DNA of 64,000 nt from Gimesia aquarii (GTDB lineage Bacteria > Planctomycetota > Planctomycetia > Planctomycetales > Planctomycetaceae): contig NZ_CP037920.1 in the NCBI RefSeq assembly GCF_007748195.1, positions 6,511,300 through 6,575,299 of the forward strand, written 5' to 3'. The notes under the pieces were generated by a model, which was given only the letters and a program-made list of their open reading frames with translations, made no database searches and was not told the origin of the DNA. The position numbers and the translations under genes are program-made. Positions 55,153 through 64,000 of the stretch are shown piece after piece; position 1 is the first letter of the stretch, and each line of letters opens with the position of its first letter.

Positions 55153-56204
55153 CTACCAACTCCTCAAAAAGGTTGGTTTAAACGCATTACACGTTACTGA
55201 ATCAGATAAAGGGGTATTCACTCTTTGCTTCCGTTGAGAAACAGATCGGTTTCCCGCTGGTGAGCATACAACCTGACTGGTTGCTGTTTGCAGAGAAGCA
55301 GAGCAAGGAGATTGGATTTCAATCCCCACATGAGCGACAAACTGCTTAGACGTTCTCTTAATCTGAAGAGCTTCGACAGTTCGAAAATTCACAGCCCAAT
55401 TGAGCGCGTCAACAGGCGATGTCTGTGAAAATAGCTTCACTATGCGGCTTCCATGCCTAAAAGGTTGTTTTGCCAACAAGCTGTTGGATTTTTTGGATAC
55501 TTAAAACGGGATCAAGCGTCGGTCTTCCTGACCATTTGCATTGATTGATGTGATTTGTCGGTTCCGTACCTAGAAGTAACTATTTGAAAGAAACAGGATC
55601 GAAATCCCATTGAGGACAGGTTATTTCAAAAATAAGCACCTTGCGTACCACAAAAACAAATTATTTTGCGAATTATTCGCGAGAATGCGTAAATACATTA
55701 AAGAGAATTCTTTGTAAATAGGATTTTCTCTGGAACCTTTTACAATCGGCCCTACTCGAAACCAATTTCGTAACTTTTTTGCAAGGCATTGTAATTTTTA
55801 CCCTATTTTTAATCATTTTCGGTAATGGCCGGATATTGTCGATTGCGGTATCGAATCACCACGAAAGAGAAAGATTTTACGAGAGGGAGACAAACTGGTT
55901 GTGTACTTTTTCTGTCTGAAACAACTATAATAAAATAACGGTGCTTTTTGAACAAAATCAGGAAGAATCGACTCAACCAAGACTTACGTATCTACTTTTT
56001 ATATAATGACTTACAACCTTGCAGAGAGACCTCGTCTTTCTCAACACCTTCCTACCTTATCGTACTGTTACGGAACCACTGTCTGTTTTTCTATACACAT
56101 ACACATATCAGTGATGCAGCCAATCACGATATTGTTGAGAGAAACGCTGGTTCGACAAAATCACTTGAATCAATTGATTAGACCTTTTAGGTCGACGGAA
56201 TCTT
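55153..56204. other. Long spacer between divergent genes
   Basis: About 1 kb without a supported gene. A TATAAT (55926-55931) stands about 280 bases before the lipoprotein gene but has no clear -35 box. A short stretch at 55664-55690 faintly resembles the GC-rich repeat at 63453. Open frames here have no coding character. Confidence 0.4.
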
Positions 56205-57320
56205 ATGAAACAAACATGCTCGCTTATTGTGATGTTCCTGCTGCTTTTCTCTGTCGGTTGCTCCAAACAGGAAGAGATCACCTCTTACACTGTGCCAAAG
56301 AGTGAGAATGATACAAGCTCAACCGTGTCGGAACGTACTACAGCACCTGCCAAAGAAGTGCGTATGCTGGCTGCGATCCTGCCCGGCGGTTCACAGAACT
56401 GGTTTTTCAAAATGACAGGTGCTCCCGATCAGGTGAGTGCCGAGTTTGATACGTTTATTACCTTTCTCAAATCGATCAAACTGGAAGCGGGTAAACCTGC
56501 ATGGACACTGCCGGAAAACTGGGAACAGGAGCCAGGACGCTCAATCCGTTTCGCTACACTCAAAATTAAAGATAGTGATCCCCAATTGGAACTGACTGTC
56601 ACACCACTCTCTGCAGGGAAGTCACTCCCGGAAGATATACTTTCCAATATCAACCGATGGCGTGATCAGGTAGGACTTTCAGAAATCACGACGAAAGACA
56701 TTGAAGCCGCCTCCGATACCAAACCGGCATTAGACGCTGAACTGTTTACACTGAAAGATCAAGGCGACAAAACCATTACCGTCGTCAGTTTAAAAGGCAT
56801 GATGGCCGGGAATCCGATGGGTGGTGCACCTTTTGCATCAGGTATGCGGGGTGGCATGAGACAGCCGTCTCCAGGACCAGCTAACCCTCCGACTGCATCT
56901 ATGAAATTAAAATATGAAGCTCCTGAAGACTGGAAGCCTGGACGAAGCGGTGGAATGCGAAAAGCAGCCTTTAATATTAACGCAGGAGATGAAACGGGTG
57001 AGGTTACGATTATTGACTTATCCAAAGAACACTCTCCTCTGTTGCCTAATATCAACCGTTGGCGTGGGCAGGTCGGCTTGAAAGACATTTCCGAATCGGA
57101 CCTTCCTAAAGAATCTGAAGAGTTGAAAGCAGGAGATCTTAAAGCGACCTATGTGAAACTGATTGGCCCCGAAAATTCGAAACCACGCAAAGCGATTCTG
57201 GGAGCCATAATTTATCGCGATAATCTGGCCTGGTTTGTCAAGTTCACAGGTCCCGCAAAACTAGCGGAACAGGAAGCAGATCGTTTCAAACAGTTTGTGC
57301 AATCGATTCGCTTTGAATGA
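56205..57320 (+). CDS. Lipoprotein with two repeated domains
   Basis: 371 residues. A lipobox-like sequence is clear: MKQTCSLIVMFLLLFSVGC, with Cys 19 as the lipid site. The mature part has two related halves: about 55-170 ending NINRWRDQVGLSEIT, and about 225-371 containing NINRWRGQVGLKDIS. Between them is a Met/Pro/Gly-rich linker (GGAPFASGMRGGMRQPSPGP). No known family is recognised. It lies 59 bases before the ResB-CcsA gene on the same strand, so it may take part in cytochrome c assembly. The tandem layout points to duplication. Confidence 0.75.
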   Translation: MKQTCSLIVMFLLLFSVGCSKQEEITSYTVPKSENDTSSTVSERTTAPAKEVRMLAAILPGGSQNWFFKMTGAPDQVSAEFDTFITFLKSIKLEAGKPAWTLPENWEQEPGRSIRFATLKIKDSDPQLELTVTPLSAGKSLPEDILSNINRWRDQVGLSEITTKDIEAASDTKPALDAELFTLKDQGDKTITVVSLKGMMAGNPMGGAPFASGMRGGMRQPSPGPANPPTASMKLKYEAPEDWKPGRSGGMRKAAFNINAGDETGEVTIIDLSKEHSPLLPNINRWRGQVGLKDISESDLPKESEELKAGDLKATYVKLIGPENSKPRKAILGAIIYRDNLAWFVKFTGPAKLAEQEADRFKQFVQSIRFE

Positions 57321-57379
57321 TTACAAACAAAGCTGATTTAGAGACGTAATTTTTTGAGCTTATATTTCAGGAATTTAGT

Positions 57380-60300
57380 ATGTCAACGAACACCATTTCC
57401 GACAAATCCAGCGAATTTGCCGCACCAGATTTCGATTCGGGTTCGACAAATCTCAATGAGCAGTTCCTGAGTTTCTTAAAGCCTTTTGCCTCGTTGCGAC
57501 TGACGGTCGTCTTGTTTGCGATGGCCATCTTCATCATCCTGGCGGGAACGCTGGCGCAAGTGAATAAAGACATTTGGGTTGTCATCGATGAATACTTCCG
57601 CACCGGCTTTGCCCGTATCGAATTTAAAATCTTCTTCCCCCCTTCTTTCTTTCCGAACCTCAACCAGGAAAACATCCCCGGTTTCTTCTACTTTCCCGGT
57701 GGCTGGCTCATTGGTTTTCTCATGGGCATCAATCTGCTGGCAGCGCATTTCATTCGATTTAAAGTGCAGGCGAAGGGAAATCAAAAAGCGATTGGCTGGG
57801 CCGTGATTGCTGCGGGTCTGCTATTGACCTGGGTCGTGATCGCCAGCGGTTCCAATAAAGACGGGTTTCAGGAAACTCCCCTACTCAGTTGGTCTGCTTT
57901 ATGGACTCTGATTGAAGTCGGGCTGGGAGCATTAGTGCTGGGGGGAATCTGGCTCTTTTTTAAAATCGAGTCGTTCAGAAAAATAGAACGCTGGTTGACC
58001 ATGGGAGGCGCTGTTCTGTTTGCCTGCCTGTTGGCCTGGTTTCTCTCTCAGGGTGATGCCGCACGTTTCAGTGATTCCTCGATGCGCATTCTCTGGCAGT
58101 TGATTAAAGCGACTTTTGCAGGCGTTGTACTTCTGGCTGGATGTATCATCCTGTTTAAAAAGCGAGCCGGAATCGTGCTTTTGCATGGTGGCATCGGTCT
58201 GATGATGCTGAGTGAATTGATGGTCGGTACGATGGCTGTCGAAACACAGATGACGATTTCGGAAGGGGAAACGGCAAACTTTGTACACGACATCCGCGAA
58301 ATTGAATTGGCGGTCATTGATGAAACCGATCCCGAACAGGACCAGGTCACCGTCATCCCCAAATCGATCTTACTCGCCAAACAAGAAGAAGTCGTTTCCG
58401 ACACCAAACTCCCCTTCGATTATGAACTGGTGAAATTTTACCCGAATGCTTCCTTACGACGCATTTCTTCTTTAGGTCCTGAGGAAAAAAAGCAGGCTGA
58501 GAATCCAGCCACCACGGGTATTGGCAAAGAATGGATTGCCTTACCCACGCGAAGTTCGGCTGGTACTGATAGCGACGGCGCTGTCGACACTCCTGCTGCC
58601 TACATCAAAATCATTGATAAAAAAACAAATGAGTCGCTCGGCATTTATCTCATCAGTCTGGAGATGGCATTACAGGACATTGGCGAACAAGTCATTGTCG
58701 ACGAGAAACCATATCAACTCTATCTCCGCTTCAAACGCATCTATAAACCATATCGTGTGAAACTCATCGATGTACGAAAAGATGATTATGCCGGCACCAG
58801 TACTGTGATGAACTATTCCTCGGACATTGAACTGGTAGACCCCACAACCAACGTTGATCGAGAGATCAAAATCTGGATGAACAATCCACTCCGTTACAGC
58901 GGCGAAACATTCTATCAAAGCGGCTACCATGCCGACCCCCGCACCGGAAAAGAAATGACCACCCTGTCCGTCGTCACAAATATGGGTTGGATGATTCCCT
59001 ATGTTTCCTGCATGATCGTCGCCGTCGGCATGTTATACCATTTTATGATTACACTGTTACGCTTTCTCGGACGCCGCGAACGGACTACAGAAGCAACTGC
59101 CGTCGCTGAGTTTTTACCACCTGAAGAGAAAGACGAAGCGAAATGGATCAAGAAAAAACGATCAAAGGCAAAGCTGAAAAGCTGTCTGATTCCCGCATTG
59201 ATTCTAATCATCTTTGGCGGTTATCTGATGAGCAAAGCCCGCGTCCCTAAGACACCGTCAGATGAAATGAACGTCTACAAATTCGGAGAGCTCCCTATTT
59301 TATACCAGGGGCGATTCAAGCCCATTGATACGCTGGCGCGCAACAGCCTGCGGGTCATTTCCGGTCGGCAGGATTACAAAGACGAAAACGGAAAAACTCA
59401 ACCTGCCATCAAGTGGCTGCTGGATACGATTGCCAAACCGCGCGAGGCCTTTGCACTCAATGTCGTTCGAATCGAAAATCTGGAATTACTACACACATTG
59501 GGGCTGGAGAAACGGAAAGGCTTCCGTTACTCCTTCGATGAATTCGCAGAAAAGATTCCTGAACTCTCCAAACAGGCTGACCTGGCTCGCAAAGCAGGCC
59601 GTGGAAAGGCCAGCCTGTATCAATCTCAGGTCCTTGATCTGGAACGAAAGATTGGCATTGTTGATTTGATTATCCAATCATTCACCCCCCCGAATATCCG
59701 TCCCGAATCGGCGCGTGATGATTTGATTGAAGCAATCAGACGTCATCGGATGCTTGACCGCCGCAATCCTCCACGCGCGATTCCACCAGAAGAATCAGAG
59801 AGAAATGAAGTCGAAGGGGAAGATGATCAATGGCAAACCTATACCTACGCCTGGACTCGTGATCTGGTCAAAGCCAGTTTCTCGAAAGACAAAGAAAGCG
59901 AAGCGACTCAGGCCTGGACGAAAATGTTGGTTGCCTATGCGAAAAATGATGTCGGAGAATTTAATAAAGAAGTTCGTAACTATCAAAAATGGCTGGAGAA
60001 ACATCAGGCCGAGATGCCAGACACCAGCTTATCGAAAATTGATTACGAAGCCTTCTTCAATCACTTTGAACCCTTTTATTACTCCTCGGTGTTATATCTA
60101 GTCGCGTTTGTACTGGTTTGTTTCTCATTTTTGTTCTGGAACCGCCCGTTAGGCGATGCCGCATTCTGGCTGATTGTGCTTACGTTTGTCGTACATACGT
60201 TTGCCCTGATTTCTCGTATTTATATCTCGGGACGTCCACCTGTCACGAACCTGTATTCCTCGGCCGTATTTATTGGCTGGGGGGCTGTACTGGGGGGAAT

Positions 60301-60979
60301 TGTGATCGAACGCATGAATCGGCTGGGCATTGGAAATCTGCTGGCCTCGGTCTCCGGATTTTCCACACTTCTGATCGCCCACATGTTGGCCGGGGATGGT
60401 GATACGATGACCGTGCTACAAGCTGTTCTTGATACTCAGTTCTGGCTTGCCACACATGTGGTTTGTATTACACTTGGCTATGCCGCAACGTTCGTGGCTG
60501 GTCTCCTTGGTCTGTTTTATATTTTATGGGGAACTTGTACACCCCGCATGACCGCAGATGCAGGTAAAGAAGTAATTCGCATGCTCTATGGCGTGCTCTG
60601 CTTTGCCATCTTCCTCAGTTTTGTGGGAACGGTGCTCGGTGGTCTCTGGGCCGATGATTCCTGGGGCCGTTTCTGGGGTTGGGACCCGAAAGAAAACGGG
60701 GCCTTAATCATTGTGCTCTGGAACGCACTCGTGCTGCATGCCCGCTGGGGAGGTCTGGTCAAAGATCGTGGTCTGGCAATGCTTTCCATTGGCGGTAACA
60801 TCGTCACCAGTTGGTCCTGGTTTGGCGTCAATGAACTGGGCGTCGGATTGCATTCCTATGGTTTCACGGAAGGCGTTCTCAAAGCCTTGGCGCTATTTAT
60901 GCTGTCACAACTGGCAATCATGGCCATCGCCTTGATTCCGCAAAAACGCTGGTGGAGTTTTAAGAATCGTGAAGCATAA
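57380..60979 (+). CDS. Fused ResB-CcsA cytochrome c assembly protein
   Basis: 1199 residues. The first about 600 form ResB (Ccs1): four helices with a large extracytoplasmic domain. The second part (about 870-1199) is CcsA: about eight helices and the WWD haem motif, DSWGRFWGWDPKENGAL near 1090-1105, with His in FVVHTFAL, THVVCI and LHSYGF. A basic cytoplasmic and a soluble helical linker (about 590-860) separate them. System II attaches haem to CxxCH proteins on the outer face of the membrane. Fused ResB-CcsA is known in some other bacteria. It could mature the haem protein at 40969. Confidence 0.93.
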   Translation: MSTNTISDKSSEFAAPDFDSGSTNLNEQFLSFLKPFASLRLTVVLFAMAIFIILAGTLAQVNKDIWVVIDEYFRTGFARIEFKIFFPPSFFPNLNQENIPGFFYFPGGWLIGFLMGINLLAAHFIRFKVQAKGNQKAIGWAVIAAGLLLTWVVIASGSNKDGFQETPLLSWSALWTLIEVGLGALVLGGIWLFFKIESFRKIERWLTMGGAVLFACLLAWFLSQGDAARFSDSSMRILWQLIKATFAGVVLLAGCIILFKKRAGIVLLHGGIGLMMLSELMVGTMAVETQMTISEGETANFVHDIREIELAVIDETDPEQDQVTVIPKSILLAKQEEVVSDTKLPFDYELVKFYPNASLRRISSLGPEEKKQAENPATTGIGKEWIALPTRSSAGTDSDGAVDTPAAYIKIIDKKTNESLGIYLISLEMALQDIGEQVIVDEKPYQLYLRFKRIYKPYRVKLIDVRKDDYAGTSTVMNYSSDIELVDPTTNVDREIKIWMNNPLRYSGETFYQSGYHADPRTGKEMTTLSVVTNMGWMIPYVSCMIVAVGMLYHFMITLLRFLGRRERTTEATAVAEFLPPEEKDEAKWIKKKRSKAKLKSCLIPALILIIFGGYLMSKARVPKTPSDEMNVYKFGELPILYQGRFKPIDTLARNSLRVISGRQDYKDENGKTQPAIKWLLDTIAKPREAFALNVVRIENLELLHTLGLEKRKGFRYSFDEFAEKIPELSKQADLARKAGRGKASLYQSQVLDLERKIGIVDLIIQSFTPPNIRPESARDDLIEAIRRHRMLDRRNPPRAIPPEESERNEVEGEDDQWQTYTYAWTRDLVKASFSKDKESEATQAWTKMLVAYAKNDVGEFNKEVRNYQKWLEKHQAEMPDTSLSKIDYEAFFNHFEPFYYSSVLYLVAFVLVCFSFLFWNRPLGDAAFWLIVLTFVVHTFALISRIYISGRPPVTNLYSSAVFIGWGAVLGGIVIERMNRLGIGNLLASVSGFSTLLIAHMLAGDGDTMTVLQAVLDTQFWLATHVVCITLGYAATFVAGLLGLFYILWGTCTPRMTADAGKEVIRMLYGVLCFAIFLSFVGTVLGGLWADDSWGRFWGWDPKENGALIIVLWNALVLHARWGGLVKDRGLAMLSIGGNIVTSWSWFGVNELGVGLHSYGFTEGVLKALALFMLSQLAIMAIALIPQKRWWSFKNREA

Positions 60980-60984
60980 CGAGT

Positions 60985-61018
60985 ACCTTAACGGATGAGC
61001 TAGTGATTCCGTTAAGGT
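60985..61018. terminator. Bidirectional terminator overlapping a stop codon
   Basis: Perfect 11-bp stem (60985-60995 with 61008-61018), loop 12. It lies between convergent genes; the minus-strand stop (61012-61014) is inside its right arm. Confidence 0.75.
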
Positions 61019-62364
61019 TTCGGAGCTACTTGAGGGCGATGCCGTTCAATTTGGGAACGAAAATCACCCAGACTCTGCCAATAGAGGGGATGGTTCAAGT
61101 CGACCTCGGTGATGGCAATCGTTCCCCACTCCTTAGCTTGGGCCAGTGGTTTGCCATCATGTCCGTAAATGGCGGAAATCATCCAGTTGGAAGATGTGTC
61201 TGTGTAAGTGCTGCTGATCACGTAAACGTGATTCTCACAGGCGCGTGCGGCACCGAGCATCGGATTACAGCCCCAGACAGGCCAGGCTATCACTTCGGCT
61301 CCGTTTTTACTCAATTCGCGCGCCACTTCGGGAAAGAATCCATCGTAGCAAACCATCATACCAACTTTTCCGAAACGGGTTTGAAACACCGGATATTCGC
61401 TTCCGGGTGTGACTCCTTTTTCAATCTCACCTCGCGGTAGTGTGACTTTTCGATACTTACCAACGATTTTCCCATCGGGACCAATCAACACAGCCACATT
61501 ATAAACCAGATGCTTTGCCCGTTCGTAAAGCCCGACGACGATGTAAAGGTCATGTTTTTTGGCAAGCTCACCAAAATAGTCTGTGGATGGTCCGGGAATC
61601 GGTTCTGCACACTCAGCGTAAGGCAGCTTTGTACCATAGACCGTTATGGATTCAGGAAGCACCACCAAATCTGCTTTCTTCTGTGCCGCATGTTCAATCA
61701 ACTTCGCAAACTGTGCCGGTTTATCAGTGGGCTTGTTCCCTGCCTGGGGCCGATGATGTATTGTTGCGAGCCGTACTTTGCGTGGCTTAATTTCATTTGC
61801 CTGTTTGAAGTTGATATCACTCCACTGGATTTGTGAATGTGGTGGGCCCCAGCGAAAATGTAACTCGATTTGCACCTGAGCCGCTTCTGAAGGAGCACGA
61901 TAAATTCCAGCCACTTTTGTCCAGCCATCCGTTGATTCCTGATCACTGGGAAATTCCGGTTCTGCCTGAGGACGCTCGCCAGGTCGATAGGAAGCATAGG
62001 ATTTCTCATCACGCTTCACACGTCTTCCGTTCTTGTCGAGCCATCGCAGGCGAGCCGCACCGGCTCGACGTACCAGATCAATGCCATCTGTTTTGCGAAA
62101 CGCTGTGAATTCATAAGTCTTTCCCCCCTGAACAGGAAACGACTTCTGAATGTGTCCCATCAGACCTTCACGGCCATCGGCCTGAATGATAAAGGCGCCT
62201 TTCCTTTTCAGCCCCGCCTTTGCATCCCAGGAAACTTGTGGACGCAATTCCTCGCGAGGCGTCATCGCCTGCCATCCCTCGTGCAATGCCGGTTCGCCTG
62301 CGTGCCCGACATAAGGAAAAAGCAAGATCGTCACAAAGAATAAAATGCCTGGTGACTGTTTCAT
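61012..62364 (-). CDS. Secreted nitrilase-family (carbon-nitrogen hydrolase) protein
   Basis: 450 residues. Signal peptide (about 1-22), then a beta-rich N-terminal domain (about 30-190, carbohydrate-binding-like), then the nitrilase superfamily domain with the complete triad: Glu 238 in [10 protein letters not shown], Lys 306 in [11 protein letters not shown] and Cys 339 in [11 protein letters not shown]. It would hydrolyse C-N bonds of amides or carbamoyl compounds outside the cytoplasm. The added N-terminal domain and export are unusual for the family. Substrate unknown. Convergent with the ResB-CcsA gene. Confidence 0.85.
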   Translation of the reverse strand: MKQSPGILFFVTILLFPYVGHAGEPALHEGWQAMTPREELRPQVSWDAKAGLKRKGAFIIQADGREGLMGHIQKSFPVQGGKTYEFTAFRKTDGIDLVRRAGAARLRWLDKNGRRVKRDEKSYASYRPGERPQAEPEFPSDQESTDGWTKVAGIYRAPSEAAQVQIELHFRWGPPHSQIQWSDINFKQANEIKPRKVRLATIHHRPQAGNKPTDKPAQFAKLIEHAAQKKADLVVLPESITVYGTKLPYAECAEPIPGPSTDYFGELAKKHDLYIVVGLYERAKHLVYNVAVLIGPDGKIVGKYRKVTLPRGEIEKGVTPGSEYPVFQTRFGKVGMMVCYDGFFPEVARELSKNGAEVIAWPVWGCNPMLGAARACENHVYVISSTYTDTSSNWMISAIYGHDGKPLAQAKEWGTIAITEVDLNHPLYWQSLGDFRSQIERHRPQVAPKP

Positions 62365-62650
62365 GAAAGTGTCTCCGAAAGCTGATCATGGATATTGAGG
62401 ATGGATCGCCCTCTCAGGCGGGAGCATGACTGTGGACCTGAATTGTAACACAGCAGATCGCAGAAGACATCAGAAATCAGATTTTTGTGGTAGAATTGCT
62501 ATTTACTGGTATGAACAGCCTGGAGTACCTCCGGTCTCAGGTTGAAATAAAAATTCGCTATGGAAATCGTAATTCCAGTAAGTACAATCTCTGAAAATTG
62601 AGAACCGTTCCAAAACGTCCACTTCAATTAATGCAAAGGAAAAGATTGAC

Positions 62651-62836
62651 ATGAGTGAAAATGTAGCAGTTACGCTGGAGCTAAAACAAAGCCAGATTGA
62701 TTATCTCGACCAGATGGTACAGAAACACAGTCTCCCCGATCGCTCTAAAGTGCTTCGCTGTTTGATCAATTTTGCCATCGATGAATCACAAAATGAAGAG
62801 TCGATCTATTCCAAAACGCGTTGTAATCACTGCTGA
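62651..62836 (+). CDS. Small ribbon-helix-helix-like protein
   Basis: 61 residues; AAGGAAAAG lies before the ATG. The layout is a short N-terminal strand (NVAVTLELK), then two helices (QSQIDYLDQMVQKH and SKVLRCLINFAIDE), as in ribbon-helix-helix DNA-binding proteins. The C-terminus ends CNHC, a possible metal site. No toxin-like partner is next to it. The small size and the lack of a known motif make the call tentative. Confidence 0.55.
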   Translation: MSENVAVTLELKQSQIDYLDQMVQKHSLPDRSKVLRCLINFAIDESQNEESIYSKTRCNHC

Positions 62837-63360
62837 CGGAAATCATTAATGAATACTAACGGGAGTCAGACTGCAATCACAGAACATGAATCGTATATAC
62901 GGCAGTACGTTGCGCTGATATAGATTACACTGCTCCCGAAAAATACACTCTGAGGTAGCATTAGCTTCCTTGAGGGAAACCTCATTGGCTATAGCCTGGA
63001 AGACTCACCTGAGTTAAGCAGGGCCACAACACCCCATCCTGAACGACCCTCTTTTCCACTTCTCATTTTTCAGTTCTTCGATTGAGGCGGTATCTGTTAA
63101 AATGAAGTCTGAAGATTGATTTTCCATCAAATTTATTGCAGCGGTAATAGAATCCATTCAATCAAGCTGATGTTGCCAGTTTATACTCATCAACTAAATC
63201 TTTGTATGAGCCTAATATCAAACGAAGAAGACTGAAGTGGTCAAGTCGAAAGAAAATAGGAATTTGTCGTCAACAACAAGTGAGAGCGTGCTGATACAAT
63301 CTGTTGTTTCACTGACGTCACCTGAGAGACAGCCGATACGAATCGATAACAGGAGGACTT

Positions 63361-63426
63361 ATGAGCATGGTCTGTTCAAATTGTTTTCAAACCAGTGGGT
63401 TTCATAGTGAAAAATTCAAGTTGTGA
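63361..63426 (+). CDS. Possible 21-residue small protein with CxxC
   Basis: ATG at 63361 preceded by a perfect AGGAGG seven bases upstream of the A. The frame encodes 21 residues with VCSNCFQ and ends at TGA 63424. The CxxC could bind zinc or the product could be a truncated remnant of a zinc ribbon. It is too short for a confident call. Confidence 0.35.
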   Translation: MSMVCSNCFQTSGFHSEKFKL

Positions 63427-63452
63427 AGAGACCTTCAGTATGTAAAACCATT

Positions 63453-63479
63453 CTCACGCGCGCGACGCAATTCGCGCAA
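63453..63479 (-). repeat. GC-rich intergenic repeat, copy 2
   Basis: On the minus strand the layout TGCGC-N4-TGCGTCGCGCG-CG-TGAG, near-identical to 26411-26434 apart from two extra bases. Both copies are intergenic. Confidence 0.45.
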
Positions 63480-63825
63480 TTTAGTCAATGACATCAGCAA
63501 GTCAAGATACAAATCATGCAGTACCGTTTAGGACTTTAACTCAATTTCAAAATTCCTGAAAATGTCAATTTGATTTTTCAGTTAACCTGTTTTGAGACTG
63601 CTAGATATTGATTTAGTAAATTAGAAATAGAGGACGTTTTTCTCATGTGTTCTGAGGAAAAATGAAGGCGGAAAACAAACGACATTCTACACCTAGAATT
63701 CCTAACCGGACCAACCCTGACCAGTGTCAAGATAGTTAATCGTTTCCTAACTAAAATGGATCTAGTAACTGGATCAAACCTGACGACAGAAGTAGGGGCT
63801 CTACACACAAACTGGAATGGATTCC

Positions 63826-64000
63826 ATGAAACAATACTGTCTGGCTGTCATCATCGTTCTGGGTGCAAATTCTTTACTTTTCGCGCAGACTATCGATCAG
63901 ATACCTGAATTCGATAATGAAAATTATAGTGGCGATGTCTCGGAGCTGTTCGGCGATTCCGCCTGGTTTGGACGCTACCATCCCCATTTCGGTTACAGCT
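63826..64000 (+). CDS. N-terminus of a secreted protein (cut by window edge)
   Basis: 58 codons open to the window end. ATG at 63826 (an in-frame ATG at 63817 is an alternative). A signal peptide is clear (about 1-20, MKQYCLAVIIVLGANSLLFA), then an acidic mature start ending in WFGRYHPHFGYS. The frame is not closed here, so the length is unknown. I do not recognise the family from this much. Confidence 0.65.
   Translation, partial: MKQYCLAVIIVLGANSLLFAQTIDQIPEFDNENYSGDVSELFGDSAWFGRYHPHFGYS

Larger units (their letters stand above)
62837..63825. other. Long spacer near the right edge
   Basis: About 990 bases with no large gene. It contains a small ORF with a strong ribosome site (63361) and the second GC-rich repeat copy (63453-63479). 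The rest is AT-rich and unremarkable. Confidence 0.45.

Noticed and set aside
55153..55479. 108-residue minus-strand ORF upstream of the thioredoxin-trypsin gene
   Set aside because: Composition is Ser/Cys-rich without a domain or ribosome site, and it sits in the spacer where a promoter is expected.
62651..62836. Antitoxin of a toxin-antitoxin pair
   Set aside because: No toxin-like gene is adjacent on either side.
63578..63808. 76-residue minus-strand ORF, looked briefly like a transposase fragment
   Set aside because: No DDE or HTH motif, no terminal inverted repeats, and it occupies the leader of the next plus-strand gene.
1..64000. CRISPR arrays, prophage or intact insertion sequences
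   Set aside because: No regularly spaced direct repeats, no phage structural genes and no transposase with catalytic motif were seen.

Overview
The window reads as a chromosomal stretch of a planctomycete, most probably Gimesia or a close relative. This is inference from gene content, not from a marker gene. Supporting content includes a DUF1571 protein, an FG-GAP secreted protein, ThuA-like domain proteins, a ceramidase-like secreted protein, a TAT-exported Gfo/Idh oxidoreductase, a Ser/Thr kinase with a membrane tail, a lone mraZ without a dcw cluster, and outer-membrane (LpxA, LpxC, OmpH) genes. Genes are mostly single or in short runs on both strands, with several long AT-rich spacers. 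Many starts have weak or no Shine-Dalgarno sequence. I see no CRISPR array, no intact insertion sequence and no prophage.

Layout. 0-9 kb: a cut DUF1802 gene, an FG-GAP protein, a TrkH-type K+ transporter, a ThuA-like protein, an SGNH hydrolase and a large alpha/beta-hydrolase-like protein. 9-18 kb: Ser/Thr kinase, purC, a GH10-like protein without catalytic acids, a Bcp peroxiredoxin, then the minus-strand envelope run ompH-lpxC-lpxA-Gfo/Idh; the last two genes overlap by ATGA. 18-27 kb: an SH3-like exported protein, an MFS transporter, a small pilin-like Lys-tailed protein, an unknown anchored protein, DUF1571 and a TAT Gfo/Idh protein. 27-36 kb holds housekeeping and regulation: mraZ with two palindromes at its promoter, mutY, a CobW-type GTPase, a DegT-type aminotransferase, tRNA-Glu(UUC), csrA, HU, a response regulator with a zinc ribbon, an FHA protein, rsmD and an esterase. 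36-47 kb: a large MMPL/RND protein, an MBL-fold hydrolase, a CxxCH haem protein, a rhamnogalacturonan-acetylesterase-like protein, and a minus-strand run of ATP-grasp-like protein, flippase-like protein and radical SAM protein, with two Trp-containing micro-ORFs tiling the gap before the radical SAM gene. 47-64 kb: secreted catabolic proteins (ceramidase-like, BNR/sialidase-like, GH5-like, isochorismatase-ThuA fusion), a thioredoxin-trypsin fusion, a lipoprotein plus a ResB-CcsA fusion for cytochrome c assembly, a secreted nitrilase-like enzyme, a small ribbon-helix-helix-like protein and the first codons of a secreted protein.

How it fits together: the exported hydrolases, ThuA proteins and Gfo/Idh protein suggest a life on complex polysaccharides, though no sulfatase is in this window. 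ompH, lpxC, lpxA and the coupled oxidoreductase point to a real lipid A pathway, possibly with a 2,3-diamino sugar. The most interesting leads are the palindromic operators inside the mraZ promoter, the radical SAM/flippase/ATP-grasp run with its micro-ORFs, the lpxA-coupled dehydrogenase, several enzyme folds that have lost catalytic residues, and a GC-rich intergenic repeat found about 37 kb apart.
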